Assembly (NCBI GenBank): GCA_004352715.1
Contig: SCFE01000023.1
Location: 2,113,530 to 2,160,591 of the forward strand
Source: Hofstenia miamia
Lineage: Eukaryota; Xenacoelomorpha; Acoela
DNA: 47,062 nt
Direction of reading: 5' to 3'
A program made the translations under genes and the position numbers. Numbering within the stretch: the stretch's first letter is position 1; each line of letters begins with the position of its first letter. Shown piece after piece: positions 21,534 through 31,208 of the stretch. The notes beneath the pieces are model-generated. The model made no database searches. It saw only the letters and a list, made by a program, of their open reading frames with translations, and was not told where the DNA came from.

Positions 21534-23067
21534 CTTCAACACGATTCCCAATTATAATTTTCTATAAGAACTAAACTACTATCAAATTAACAGCATTTGA
21601 GAAACTGATAATGCATTTGAAATCTAGATGGAAAGGCGATTCTTAAACTGAGAAAGATATAACGCGTATATGTAAAAGATTTTTGTCAAGAAATAATTTT
21701 TCCCTAAATGAAGTAAAGGAAAAAATTAAAAATTTTTAGGATACCACATTTTAAATTAAAAAAAACATTGACGATCAATTCATTGGGAACCTTGTTAACT
21801 TTGATATTTGGAGCTGGTTTTTTGGAAAGACTCAACTGGACAGAATGTCCATCTAGCATTCGATGTTGCAGTGCAACAATCGCATCTTTGGCTTTTTCGT
21901 TAGATTCATACTGTACAAATCCATAACCCTTATTATTGTTTCCATCTTGATTTTTAGCGATCACAGTATTAATGACGCCTTTAACAGCAGCTTCAAAGAA
22001 ACTCCTTAAAGCATCTTCGCCAGTGGAAAAGTTCAGGTTCTTCACAAAAACAACAGCAGAATCACTTTGAATATCAGTGACGTTCGTATCACCCGTAGAT
22101 TCTAAATAACTATAATTACATTTGAAACAATCTGAAGTGAAACTGAAATATAGAATTGCGTACGAATTAGATGTACATATATTTGCTATACCGTAGGTAT
22201 GGCTCTATAAAAATTTATGTGGTCTTTTAATAGTGTGTAAAATATCATTAAGAGTTAAAATCTCTATAATTTCGACATTCCCATGTCAAAGGTACTCTGG
22301 TACTACATCTTAATATAACTTTACATATAAATCCTCATACACTGTGTGATTTGTATCCAATTTAATTTTTTATGAATAAATAGGCGGCATTTTTACAACA
22401 GAGGAACTAATAAAAAATGCAAAGCCTATGCACCTAAATCGCTAGGTGAGAAGCCAATAGTGATAAGTCCAAAACTTCATATGTATTAAAATTCAAGTTA
22501 TTGAACTATTGGCAAAAATTATACATCCACATGTGGTTATATTACTATTGGCGAATTTGCAAAAGATCATAAATCTCATTATCTATATGCTCTAGTGGGA
22601 ATTATATCATTCCTGACAAAACTTTGTTTTGGATTTATCACCATAGACTTCTCACGCAGCGAAGTGAACATTGAATAAATATCAATAATCTGCTCAGCCT
22701 TTCGATTCTTCAAGAGAATTTGCTTGCCATTAAGATAATACAATGCTTGTATTCAAATTCTCCATGTTACTACCACAAAAATTATATTTTGAAAATTTCC
22801 AGCAATTTGTTAGCGATTTTTTGCGCATATTTGGAAGGTTTTCAATTGAACAAGAGCTTAAAATTTCTATATAAAAAATTTGTAAAATATTTTTTAATTT
22901 TTTACAATTTACCCCAAATGGAAAAATCAATTCTGCATATTCTCTGTGATTTTGAGAAATAGAATAAAAATGAAGAAATGCAGTGAATGCTACAATATTT
23001 ACTATGAAATTTGAAACTGCGGAAGAGCTATGTATAACCAAACCCCAATTTCAATTGTAAATAATGC

Positions 23068-23101
<34 letters not shown>

Positions 23102-23608
23102 NNNNNNNNNNNNNNNNNNNNNNNNNNNNNNNNNNNNNNNNNNNNNNNNNNNNNNNNNNNNNNNNNNNNNNNNNNNNNNNNNNNNNNNNNNNNNNNNNNN
23201 NNNNNNNNNNNNNNNNNNNNNNNNNNNNNNNNNNNNNNNNNNNNNNNNNNNNNNNNNNNNNNNNNNNNNNNNNNNNNNNNNNNNNNNNNNNNNNNNNNNN
23301 NNNNNNNNNNNNNNNNNNNNNNNNNNNNNNNNNNNNNNNNNNNNNNNNNNNNNNNNNNNNNNNNNNNNNNNNNNNNNNNNNNNNNNNNNNNNNNNNNNNN
23401 NNNNNNNNNNNNNNNNNNNNNNNNNNNNNNNNNNNNNNNNNNNNNNNNNNNNNNNNNNNNNNNNNNNNNNNNNNNNNNNNNNNNNNNNNNNNNNNNNNNN
23501 NNNNNNNNNNNNNNNNNNNNNNNNNNNNNNNNNNNNNNNNNNNNNNNNNNNNNNNNNNNNNNNNNNNNNNNNNNNNNNNNNNNNNNNNNNNNNNNNNNNN
23601 NNNNNNNN

Positions 23609-23646
<38 letters not shown>

Positions 23647-26600
23647 TTTAAGCTCACATCGTAAGCTAAACCTGTAAAAACATCAAACGGTGCCCATTCA
23701 AGATAGAGTGGCGAGTCTTTAACTCGGGTGTAGGCGAGATTGGTAAACGCTCGTTTAGCTTCTACGGCGTCATTCATTTCAATGAGAGCAGACATTCCTG
23801 AAGGAGGCATTATCACCCTAACAACGCTGCCTTGTTTAGAAAACATTTTCTCCAACTTTGATTCCTCCATGAAAGCAGGAAGATTCTTCGCGATAATAAC
23901 ATATTTACTCCGCTTGCTGTCTAAAATATAAGAAATTTAAAGTAGGATAATTCAAGCATAATTTAGAAGCCAATTAATGAATGGCAAAAAGATTATTACC
24001 CGATTGTGAAAACGCTTCGAGGTTGACTCCATTTCGAACTAAAAACTGTTTTGTTTCATTGACCAATCGAGTTTCTCCTAATGCGATGCGAACAGGAAGA
24101 TTTTTGCTTGCGGTATGATCGAGTATTTCACCTTTGGTAGTATCATACCGCGACGCCATTTCATCAGCCACGGCCGAGGAAGAAATGAACAATGTGTTCC
24201 AATTGTGACTGCTAGTGGCTGAGAGTTTCTCCTTAGCTTTCTTCTTCTCCTTAAACGTACTGCTGTCACTTTCTGCAATGGCCTTCAACTTAGCATTCTC
24301 GCGTTTTTCTTTTCCAGGAAGAATGTGAAGAAGTCTCCCCTATTCAAGAACTTAGCTACAATTTATAAAAAAACGATGAAAAACCATTAAAAAAGTGAAT
24401 GTATAAGTGGTGGTTTAGGAAAAATACAAAAATAATGAACATTCATTATATATAGAGAAAATATAGTTAATGGCACACTAATAAACAGGCTAACCTGAAA
24501 AACTGTGCCGTCTAAAGCTTTGTATGCCAAGAGTGCTTCATGTGTTAAAACATAGGTGATGAAAGCAAATCCCATAAGCTTTCCAGTTTGGTTATCAACC
24601 GGCAGTGAGATCTCATCTAAAGCTCCAAATTTGGAAAATAATTGTTCAAGATCACCTTCGCTGCAACTGTACGGGAGATTTCGTAAGAAAAGTCGCCCAG
24701 TATCGATAACTAAGTTTTCATTTTCATTTGCAGGTTGACTAAAGAGAACAAATAAAATGCAAACACAAAAATAAATAAACATCACTACCGACTGAATATT
24801 TCATTCTCCGAACTTAACCCTATCTCGGAATAATGTTATATCAAACTTGAAAAAAAGATTTAACCCTAATTGGTTTACTATTCTTAAAAATATATTAGCA
24901 AAAGGAATCATTAAAGTGGTATTAATCTTATGATTATTTTATGAGATATATTCATTTTATTCAATAAAACCAATATTTTATGAATTCAATGCTGTCATCA
25001 ATAAGCAGACTTGTCAACGAGCCGTAATTTCTAAGCTCGGCTCGACTCGTTTAGATTTTGAGTAAGTTCGGCTCGGCTCGCAACATAAAATCTTTCAATG
25101 AGGCTCGTTTTAGATCGATATTTTTTAAAATATTGTGCTCTCAGAATTTTTTCAATTGCTCTTCCTATTATTTAATAAACATCTCTAAAGTAAGATTAAA
25201 AGTAAGGAATATTGAATGAAATAATAAGAAAAATCTGCATAATCAAATCAACAAGCAGCACTATACATTTGGTTTGCTTAAAAAGGGCTCGTTGTATATC
25301 CAATACCCCTCTCAAGCTCGGCTCGGCTCGGCTCGTTGACAAGTCTGTCAATAAGCTATTCCATAAAGTTTGTTTAGATTGCAATGAATAAATCTTGGTA
25401 GAGAAGTGTAAAGCGGAATCATATATTCCCTAATTTTGAAACGAAATAAAAAACCGCGAAGTGAACAATTGAATATGACAACATTGTAGAACCAAAAATT
25501 TTAAAGTCGATAACAATAAAACTTCATTGCGTGCAAAACTTTGTAGTAGAAAAATAAAATATTATTAATAAAATTAAAAACAAAAATTTACACTTGAGGT
25601 TCGTTTGCATTATCTTCAAGGACGGGATTTTCGCCAACATCTTCAGTATCATTCACAGGGGCTCTGTATTTCAATGGATACGAAGGCATTAATTCAATAT
25701 ATCTATTACCAAAATTAGCACCATTCTTTTCAAGGGCCTTATTGGCGTCTTCAGAAGAGGGGAATTTCACCACGAGGACTCGACAAGAAGCTTGACTAGA
25801 TTTGGGCATTACCACCTTATATATGGGAATTGGCGCAAAAAAATCTATGACATCTTGCTTCGTGGCTGAATGAGGGAGACCGCGCAGTTTTAGTGCTCTA
25901 AATGGGACGGGATCGTCAACAACATCTTCCTCATCCTCCATAGATACGACTTTGGATTTGAGATAATCCATATCAGATAATTTAGCCTCCTCACTTTCAG
26001 TATTTGTTTCTAATTTACTTTCATGATTCTCCATCTTTTTTTGTTCATTTTTCTTCTGTTCAAATGCTGAGCTTCCCTAATGAACAACAGTCAAACTTAC
26101 AAAACTTATAAAAACTTACAAAAACTTATAAAAACTTACAAAACTTATTAAAACTTATAAAAACTTATAAAAACTTACAAAAACTTATAAAAACTAACTG
26201 AACACATTTGATAGCAATTCTGAAAGCGTCCAATTTTTAACAACTTGTTTATTCTTTTCCATTCGTTCTAGTTGAGCATTTTTCGTCTATTTAGTTAGAA
26301 ATGTGTTCTCAATCGTCTAAGGTGTAAATCAAAACTATATAAACGGTAAAACAGCAAGGATAGGTTTTCCAGATGAAAAAATACTTTTCAAAAGTTAAAT
26401 ATACAATTCTAAAAACATATATTGAAAATATCAATCAAATCTTTGTAATATCATTTCAACGTGGAAGTAGAATAACCAATTATAGCAAGAATTCAATTGT
26501 TTTTATACTGGGTTAAACATTGCGTATTTGCTGCATGTGCTAAAAAAATTCAGATAAACTAAGTTACTAAAACTATAAACACCGTCTACTGAACTTAAGA

Positions 26601-27439
26601 TTTGGGCACAGCAAAACAACAATGCATGATAAAAAATTGTTCAAAGTTTTTGTGCAAATATATTATAATTTGTTTTGTAAACATATATTATTTAAGCATT
26701 ATAAATACAGCCAACCGTTGATTATCCGCGATATCCCTGATCACCATATTCTTGGCAGAAGGCGACGTTGGTGGATAAGCGAGGTCACAAATTTATGAGA
26801 TCTTGCTTATGATCTTTACTAGTATGTGCCTACATTTAATTTAGGAACAACTTGCACTGGAATTAGAGTGCAATAACCTGGCAATAACATTCATAAATTT
26901 ATTAGAGTAGAAAAATCACACAAAGCTAAGAAGCTAGTGAAAAAAGTTTAAGGAAAAATCATTTTTTCTCCTTTAGTTAAGTGACGGAAATGACAGCTGT
27001 TGAGCATTTGATTTTAAGTTTGATGGTGAGGCTGCCGAGGACCGCGGATATTTACTATTAAAATAGTCTGAAATGGCCATAAAATAGGAGTAACCAGTTT
27101 GCGGCGGATAAACAAGATTTCCTGTGAGTAATTAGTATATGGACATAAAAAGTTATTTACTTCAGAGTATTTACTCCATGGGCGCTCTGTATTAGAACTC
27201 CTAGTACGAAAAGGAGCAACTTCTATTCTACTGGTACCGATAAAAGTTCTATTTAACTTTTCCAAAGCCACAACTCCTGATTCTTCTTCTTTGTAGCCAA
27301 TGTATGCAAAACGTTTTTGTGCGCCATCTTGTGTTAGTTTAATGTTTACATCAGTAACAAGACCAAACTCTGAAAATATTTTACGAAGTTTTTCTTCAGT
27401 GATATTTTTAGGAAGATTTTTAATAAATAATCGTGACAT
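21150..27439 (-). CDS. RBM19: RBM19/Mrd1, six-RRM rRNA-processing protein (whole gene)
   Basis: Minus-strand gene with eight inferred coding exons (seven certain). Their phases join exactly and give 2439 nt, about 812 residues; human RBM19 is about 960 and yeast Mrd1 about 890. Six RNA-recognition motifs lie in order at about residues 2-78, 180-255, 293-365, 480-555, 588-668 and 697-775. Diagnostic family blocks are present: LSDMDYLKSK before RRM2, SSHNWNTLF and VRIALGET between RRM3 and RRM4, PLYLEWAP after RRM4, and VRNIPFQA plus RGFGFVDF in RRM6. Family role (known): nucleolar protein bound to pre-rRNA, needed for U3-dependent processing toward 18S rRNA. RNP1 is degenerate in RRM2 and RRM4, as in the family. 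An N gap lies in intron 6. The acidic linker between RRM4 and RRM5 is much shorter than in vertebrates. A hAT MITE sits in one intron and a decamer repeat in another. Confidence 0.95.
21791..22142 (-). CDS. RBM19: RBM19 exon with RRM5
   Basis: RNP2 is VFVKNL and RNP1 is KGYGFVQY. Three acceptors are possible (exon starts 22142, 22131 and one near 22120). 22142 (TATTTCAG) has the best tract and the right phase. The donor is uncertain: AAG|GTTCCC (end 21791, phase 0) or a GT about 25 bases further on. Confidence 0.85.
22143..23646. other. RBM19 intron 6 with assembly gap
   Basis: Non-coding apart from TA arrays at 23070-23101 and 23609-23634. I see no exon-like segment in the sequenced part. 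Confidence 0.6.
23102..23608. other. Assembly gap (507 N) inside RBM19 intron
   Basis: N block flanked on both sides by TA arrays. Because the exons on either side are in compatible phase, the gap need not hide coding sequence. Confidence 0.99.
23647..23920 (-). CDS. RBM19: RBM19 exon with RRM4
   Basis: Acceptor TATATTTTAG; the split Asp codon is completed from the previous exon. RNP2 is VIIAKNL; RNP1 is degenerate (MSALIEM), as is normal for this RRM. It contains the family signature PLYLEWAP. The donor is taken as AA|GTATAT (phase 2); GTGAGC at 23657 is a possible alternative, but its phase does not match the next exon. Confidence 0.88.
24000..24339 (-). CDS. RBM19: RBM19 exon, conserved RRM3-RRM4 linker
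   Basis: Begins GRLLHILPGKEK and contains SSHNWNTLFISSSAVADEMA, VRIALGETRLVNE and LEAFSQS, the strongly conserved helical linker of the RBM19/Mrd1 family. Donor is TCGG|GTAATA, phase 1. Confidence 0.94.
24495..24738 (-). CDS. RBM19: RBM19 exon with RRM3
   Basis: Acceptor TTCTCTTTAG and donor GTTAGC. RNP2 is LFLRNL and RNP1 is MGFAFITY. Exon length is 244 nt (phase 2 in, phase 0 out), ending GTVFQ, after which the next exon supplies the conserved GR(L/M)LH. Confidence 0.93.
25006..25347. mobile_element. hAT MITE with 8-bp TSD, GAGCCGAGC family
   Basis: A 342-bp element with perfect 19-bp terminal inverted repeats (CAGACTTGTCAACGAGCCG and its complement) and an exact 8-bp target duplication TCAATAAG at 24998-25005 and 25348-25355. 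Sub-terminal CGGCTCGGCTCG runs occur on both sides and the interior is AT-rich without a transposase. It lies in the RBM19 intron between the RRM2 and RRM3 exons. The intact duplication suggests a fairly recent insertion. Confidence 0.93.
25592..26076 (-). CDS. RBM19: RBM19 exon with acidic linker and RRM2
   Basis: Acceptor CATTAG|GGA, phase 0. The charged linker includes LSDMDYLKSK, a family hallmark, followed by RRM2 (RNP2 LKLRGL, degenerate RNP1 VLVVKF, then GNRYIELMPS). The donor is read as GT|GTAAAT (end 25592, phase 2). The alternative GT two bases earlier would break the frame with the next exon. Confidence 0.92.
26092..26196. repeat. Decamer tandem repeat (AAAACTTAYA)n filling a tiny RBM19 intron
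   Basis: About ten copies of a 10-bp unit AAAACTTATA/AAAACTTACA. It occupies nearly all of the 129-bp interval between the candidate small exon and the RRM2 exon. On the transcribed strand the variant unit reads TTTTTGTAAG, so four copies of GTAAGT (5' splice consensus) are repeated. Confidence 0.9.
26206..26286 (-). CDS. RBM19: RBM19 candidate small exon (81 nt)
   Basis: Open 27-codon segment rich in Lys, Glu and Asn (TKNAQLERMEKNKQ, then NWTLSELLSN). It has an acceptor with a good branch-point-like TTCTAAC and a weak donor (AAT|GTGTTC), phase 0 on both sides. It would fill the charged linker after RRM1. Exon 1 also joins exon 25592-26076 in phase without it, so it could be a cassette exon or not an exon at all. 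Confidence 0.45.
26705..26795. mobile_element. pogo/Tigger-like MITE fragment
   Basis: ACAGCCAACCGTTGATTATCCGCG at the left and GGTGGATAAGCGAGG at the right resemble the (CAGTCNAACCTCGATTATCCG) termini of pogo-like elements in inverted arrangement. Degraded; no clear TA duplication. Confidence 0.35.
27161..27439 (-). CDS. RBM19: RBM19 exon 1 (RRM1)
   Basis: Start ATG at 27439 (MSRLFIKNLP). RNP2 is LFIKNL and RNP1 is KRFAYIGY. It ends ERPWSKYSE at a GTAAAT donor, phase 0. The RPWSK ending of RRM1 is conserved in the family. An ATG four bases upstream in another frame (ATGGATGTC) could compete for initiation. Confidence 0.93.
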
Positions 27440-27509
27440 CCATAAAATTCAGAAAGCTAAATAACAATTAGGCTTTTCATATAAAATAAAATACAATACG
27501 TTAGAAGTA

Positions 27510-27814
27510 CAGTCAAACCTCGATTATCGAACGCTTCTGTTCTCGACTAAATTTCGGCTCTCGAACAAGCCGAACGTAGCCGAGACTACCCGAACACAAT
27601 TACACGCGAGGCGAGAGAACTCGAACGCTAAGGACGTTTCCTCCATAACGCAATTTCGATCAAAGTTCATTCCGAGCAGACGTGTTCGTTCTTATTTTTC
27701 ATCGTGTATTAGCCCCTAATCATGGGTCAAAAGAAAATTGTTTCGGTTTTCGAACAAATCACTTTTCGAACAACCTTCTCGAACGGATTATGTTCGAAAA
27801 CCGAGGTTCGACTG
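27510..27814 (+). mobile_element. pogo/Tigger-like MITE between TRAPPC2 and RBM19
   Basis: A 305-bp element flanked by TA (27508-27509, 27815-27816). The terminal inverted repeats are about 24 bp (CAGTCAAACCTCGATTATCG versus CAGTCGAACCTCGGTTTTCG on the complement). This is the TIR type and TA target of the pogo/Tigger branch of Tc1/mariner. Near 27720 a short frame starts ATGGGTCAAAAGAAAATT (MGQKKI), possibly the remains of the transposase start. It fills about two thirds of the space between the two genes. Confidence 0.85.
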
Positions 27815-27908
27815 TATTTTAAAATAAAAACATGTGAATTGAAAAAATTTGATATAGCAAATATAGAGAACAAAACAAGCAATGTATTCAAAATTTCATA
27901 AATATAAT

Positions 27909-28031
27909 CTAATTGGTAAGATATTTTTTAGATAAGTTATGAACTTTCTTATCAAAGACGACGTTGGAAATTGGATCATTTTGATTAAAAAATGGATTGA
28001 GGTACAAACGAATGTAGAGTTCATAGACATC
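27909..28031 (-). CDS. TRAPPC2: TRAPPC2 exon 2 (C-terminus)
   Basis: A 123-nt exon not visible as a long frame on its own. Acceptor TATTTTAG|GAT; it reads [15 protein letters not shown] and ends KKYLTN plus TAG. It matches the family C-terminal helix DVY(D/E)LYI...LNPF and the FD.KV..L.KK.L end. Confidence 0.95.
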   Translation of the reverse strand, partial: DVYELYIRLYLNPFFNQNDPISNVVFDKKVHNLSKKYLTN

Positions 28032-30250
28032 CTAAAATACTGTAATAAACAAACAAATCAAAATATACAACAATTTATATAATATCATTGTTGGTATTGA
28101 TAGGTTTTACCCGACGAGACCGAACTACAACAATGAAAAATCACAATTACAAATAAACATCGGAAAACAGTAAATACAACACTTCCAAAACATACTTAAA
28201 AAATAAGTCTATATATTTTATATCTACATTTTTTATATCGGCTATCGGCACTTGCCGAAAGCGCCGAAAACACGCGTTTTTTCCGAAAAATGCCGAAACC
28301 GCTAAAGATGGGTTTTACAAATCGCGTTTTATTTGTGATAGATTTGTATCAATATCTCCCAATATTATATTCATTAATTAGTAATTAATAGATAAAAGGC
28401 ACGTGATTTATGTATATATTTTATTTTCTAGACGTTATGTCTAGAACAGCTGCTCTTACAGCGGTTTATCTGAAATTATCCAAACGCAATTTTTGTACGA
28501 TTATCAAAGATGCTAATTGTCTTATAGCTCTTTGCGATTTTTGACCAACTTCTTTTAGAGTTGCCAAAACAAACCATGTTTGTGATCATTTTAACAGTGC
28601 AAAACATCAAAAAGGTGTTGAATTGAAACAACCACAGACCAGAATTCTGTTTTATCAAACTCTGGTCAAGTCACTGATAATTTTGCTCACAATTTGACAG
28701 ATGGCTGGCTTGACGCAGGACTTTCCTTGGATGCTTTTAACAACAACAAACTTCGAAAATTACACTTCGAAAGTTTAGACATAAAAGTTCAATTATTGTT
28801 GTGGCAAGTACTATGCAATTCTTATTGGTCAACTTTTTGATACCGTTAATCAACCTTAATTACTGGATATTAACCTGGATTATCGTGCAGCAAACTCAGC
28901 CATTGTTCAATAAAAATTTTTTTTTCTGCTTTATCAAAAATCGGTGCTCTTGATAATTATAAAAAATTCAGTCTATTTTTGAGCGCTTTTCCAAACATGA
29001 TCCATGCCACTTGTGTTTCATACATGTTGAAACGGGTTATAGCAGAATTTTTAGATAATCTGTCAAATCCACCGTGCAAGTGTTTATCAAAAAGCCGACA
29101 AAAGTCTTTAGAAGTGGTATTTGAGAGCATCAAAGGAAAACTTTTAACAATTTAGCCAATTAAACCTTTCCCATTCCTGTTGATATCCGCTGGAAACTTG
29201 GTTACTCTGTATTTCGCTTACCACAAAAAATTGGGAGATATTGAAAGAATTTTTAACGGGCCAAGAAGAGGATTATTCAAAAGTTGCCTTTACCCTTAAG
29301 AACGACAGCGTGGTTGTGAGAGAAATTGGATCGATGGACAGCTTGCAGTTTGTTCGGCTTGCAATTTTGGAGTCACAAAAAAAAGATTTTAGCGGCCAAA
29401 GGCTTCAAATCTTCTAAATACCATTATGCAAAAAGTGGTGGACGCAGAAAAATTTAAAAAGGTCACAAAAAAAACAGTGGTCTCTCACAATATACATTAA
29501 GAAATCGCAGGGGTTTGAAGTAAAAAACCTTGCAGAAATTAGAATTTTTGCGCATGCGAAGTGCATAAGTGTTGATGAGGAACCGCTTTTGTCATCCTTA
29601 AAGCCGTTTTTTCAACTAGACCAACGATGCTAGAAGAAATATGCAAAAACTCATGTTTTGCTATATACAATAATAATTATAACCTTTAAATATAAAATAC
29701 AAGTGTTCTGTCGAAAAAATTGTTTTTCTTTCCGAAAACTGAGTTTATCTGCCGAATTCAGCGGAGAAAAACGAATTTTCGGACCGAATTTTAAAGTTCC
29801 TATTCACAGCCCTAACCCTCACTATATACCTAATATCTGAAAGCATTAGATTTCAAAATCACAATATTACATACGTAAAGGAATCTGAGAGCTATATTTA
29901 AAGCGAATCAACAATGTAATGATCGTGAAAAAAACACTAACTTGAAAAAAGTTTTTAATGGCATCGTCTTGCCTCTCTGTATTATGGAGAAGAAGAAATC
30001 TCATTTGGGAAGCAGTCACAAATGCTGCCACGAAGAATTGGTTAAACTTATCGACAGTCTTGAGGTACATTTTATCCGATCCTTGACTCCAAATTGTTTC
30101 ATCGATGAGATCAAGAGCTGCGTGGGCGATTAATTGATTGAGATGACGGATTTCTTTCTTGGGAGGGCCGAACTCTGCTTCGTACACAGGGTTATCATGC
30201 TTTCCAACAATTACAAAATAGAACGTATTGTCTTTGTCAATGCGAGACAT
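27909..30250 (-). CDS. TRAPPC2: TRAPPC2 (sedlin), TRAPP complex subunit (whole gene)
   Basis: Two coding exons (29942-30250 and 27909-28031) join in phase 0 to give 143 residues; the human protein has 140. The product is a longin-fold subunit of TRAPP complexes, which act in ER-Golgi tethering (known for the family). Diagnostic blocks are [15 protein letters not shown] near the start, [43 protein letters not shown] and, in exon 2, [15 protein letters not shown] and [13 protein letters not shown]. The first ATG of the family-like frame is at 30250. A second ATG four bases upstream, in another frame, directly follows a TTTCAG, which may be the end of a 5' UTR intron or a trans-splice acceptor. 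The 1.9-kb intron is mostly a dead hAT transposon. Confidence 0.96.
28210..29816 (+). mobile_element. hAT transposase remnant (CGGBP1-like) in the TRAPPC2 intron
   Basis: Plus-strand pieces match a hAT-type transposase in order. About 28575 carries [13 protein letters not shown] (C..H..S.KH, end of an N-terminal BED-like finger). About 28680 carries [20 protein letters not shown]. About 28990 carries [20 protein letters not shown] (hAT FPN..H.TC..H.L..v). About 29165 carries [15 protein letters not shown] (P.PV.TRW..W). The right end GTTCCTATTCACAGCCCTA is a typical hAT terminus (TAGGGCTGTGAATAGG on the complement). I did not find its left partner. Many stops and shifts; dead. It is antisense to TRAPPC2. 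Confidence 0.6.
29942..30250 (-). CDS. TRAPPC2: TRAPPC2 exon 1
   Basis: Codes for residues 1-103, ending IKNFFQ at a GTTAGT donor, phase 0. Most of the longin domain is here. Confidence 0.95.
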
Positions 30251-30990
30251 TCATCTGAAATCCTATAAATCGAATTCAATAAATCATCAAGGTTAAAGTG
30301 TATACATATCTTATCTACTATTCAAAGGATCTTTGCAATGTATATACCCACTATGATAATTCATCAAGATTTTAGTTGTAAATTCTATAAATAATTTATA
30401 TTTCAAATTTTAACAGGTTTGCATAGACTACAGCCTCAATATGAATAATTCTTCATTGTACAAGATTCTACAATGAATTTTTTCTTTAGAAAAGTTCATA
30501 AAAAAACCATTTATTTTTGAATATATTAACAAATTCAATAGGACAATCGAAGCCTAAATTTTTTTGTAGTGCTTGAGAAAACTACTTATAACAAAACAAC
30601 AACAGTTTGTTGTGCAATGAAGAACGTATGCACTTAGACTTAATGAGAGAAACTAGGAAAAAGTATCAGAAAAATATTTGATTTTGACAAATCTTAATCC
30701 ACGTTCATACACCGCTTCAAATATGTGTCAATAAAATTGAATTTTCATTTTAGTCACATATACTGTGTGTTGTCAGGCCATGGCAACTCAGGTTTGCATA
30801 CGGAAATGGAAATTTTCATTCAATTCCATTTCCAGATTATGGAAATAGAAATGGAAATTTATTGAAATCTAATTTCAAAAAGAAATACTCAGCAGTATGT
30901 ATATATATGTATGTACATATATCATTTTTTTCAATATTTAATGACACCGTAATTAATATTATCTATAGAAAGTTTGTGGTGAATTTACTG
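30251..30990. other. TRAPPC2 upstream region
   Basis: AT-rich, no gene recognised. A patch at 30789-30870 (CAGGTTTGCATACGGAAATGG and further GGAAATGG-type runs) resembles CAGGCTTGCATATGGAAATG at 32004, so both may be ends of one hAT-like MITE family. Confidence 0.35.
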
Positions 30991-31034
30991 CATACATTTT
31001 TCCACATAAAATCGATTTTAAACAATAATGGAAT

Positions 31035-31205
31035 TGAAATTTAATTAATAGATATGAAATTGGCATAGCCTTGGCTGAAATCAGCATCAGAAGCATTACA
31101 AAATTCTATTATATGTACCTTGGCAGGGTCAACCACACCAATTATTGCACGTGTCTGAACTGAATTGTAATTTCTGTTGACAATGTAGTCAATTTGACGA
31201 GCCAC
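31035..31205 (-). CDS. Unassigned 55-codon reading frame, possible exon
   Basis: The minus-strand frame reads VARQIDYIVNRNYNSVQTRA, then IIGVVDPAKVHIIEF and DADFSQGYANF before a TAA near 31040. Its composition looks like real protein, unlike the low-complexity frames nearby, but I do not recognise it. At the left a GTACAT donor-like site follows DPAK, and a TTTCAG acceptor lies about 44 bp on, so a spliced reading is also possible. At its 5' edge a MITE (31209-31420) has landed. Before insertion the sequence there was CCTCTCCACCCTAATGACTAG, a plausible branch point plus acceptor. It could be an exon of an unrecognised gene or the last piece of an unknown transposon. Confidence 0.3.
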
Positions 31206-31208
31206 TAG

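Noticed and set aside
21298-21567. Plus-strand frame opposite RBM19 last exon (also 24556-24738 and 29942-30133)
   Set aside because: Antisense shadows of RRM and TRAPPC2 exons.
22720-23041. Frames in RBM19 intron 6
   Set aside because: Low-complexity translations of AT-rich intron sequence, no RRM or linker similarity.
23028-23646. Extension of the RBM19 RRM4 exon through the TA array and N gap
   Set aside because: The exon has a donor at 23646 and joins the RRM5 exon in phase; the extension is TA repeat.
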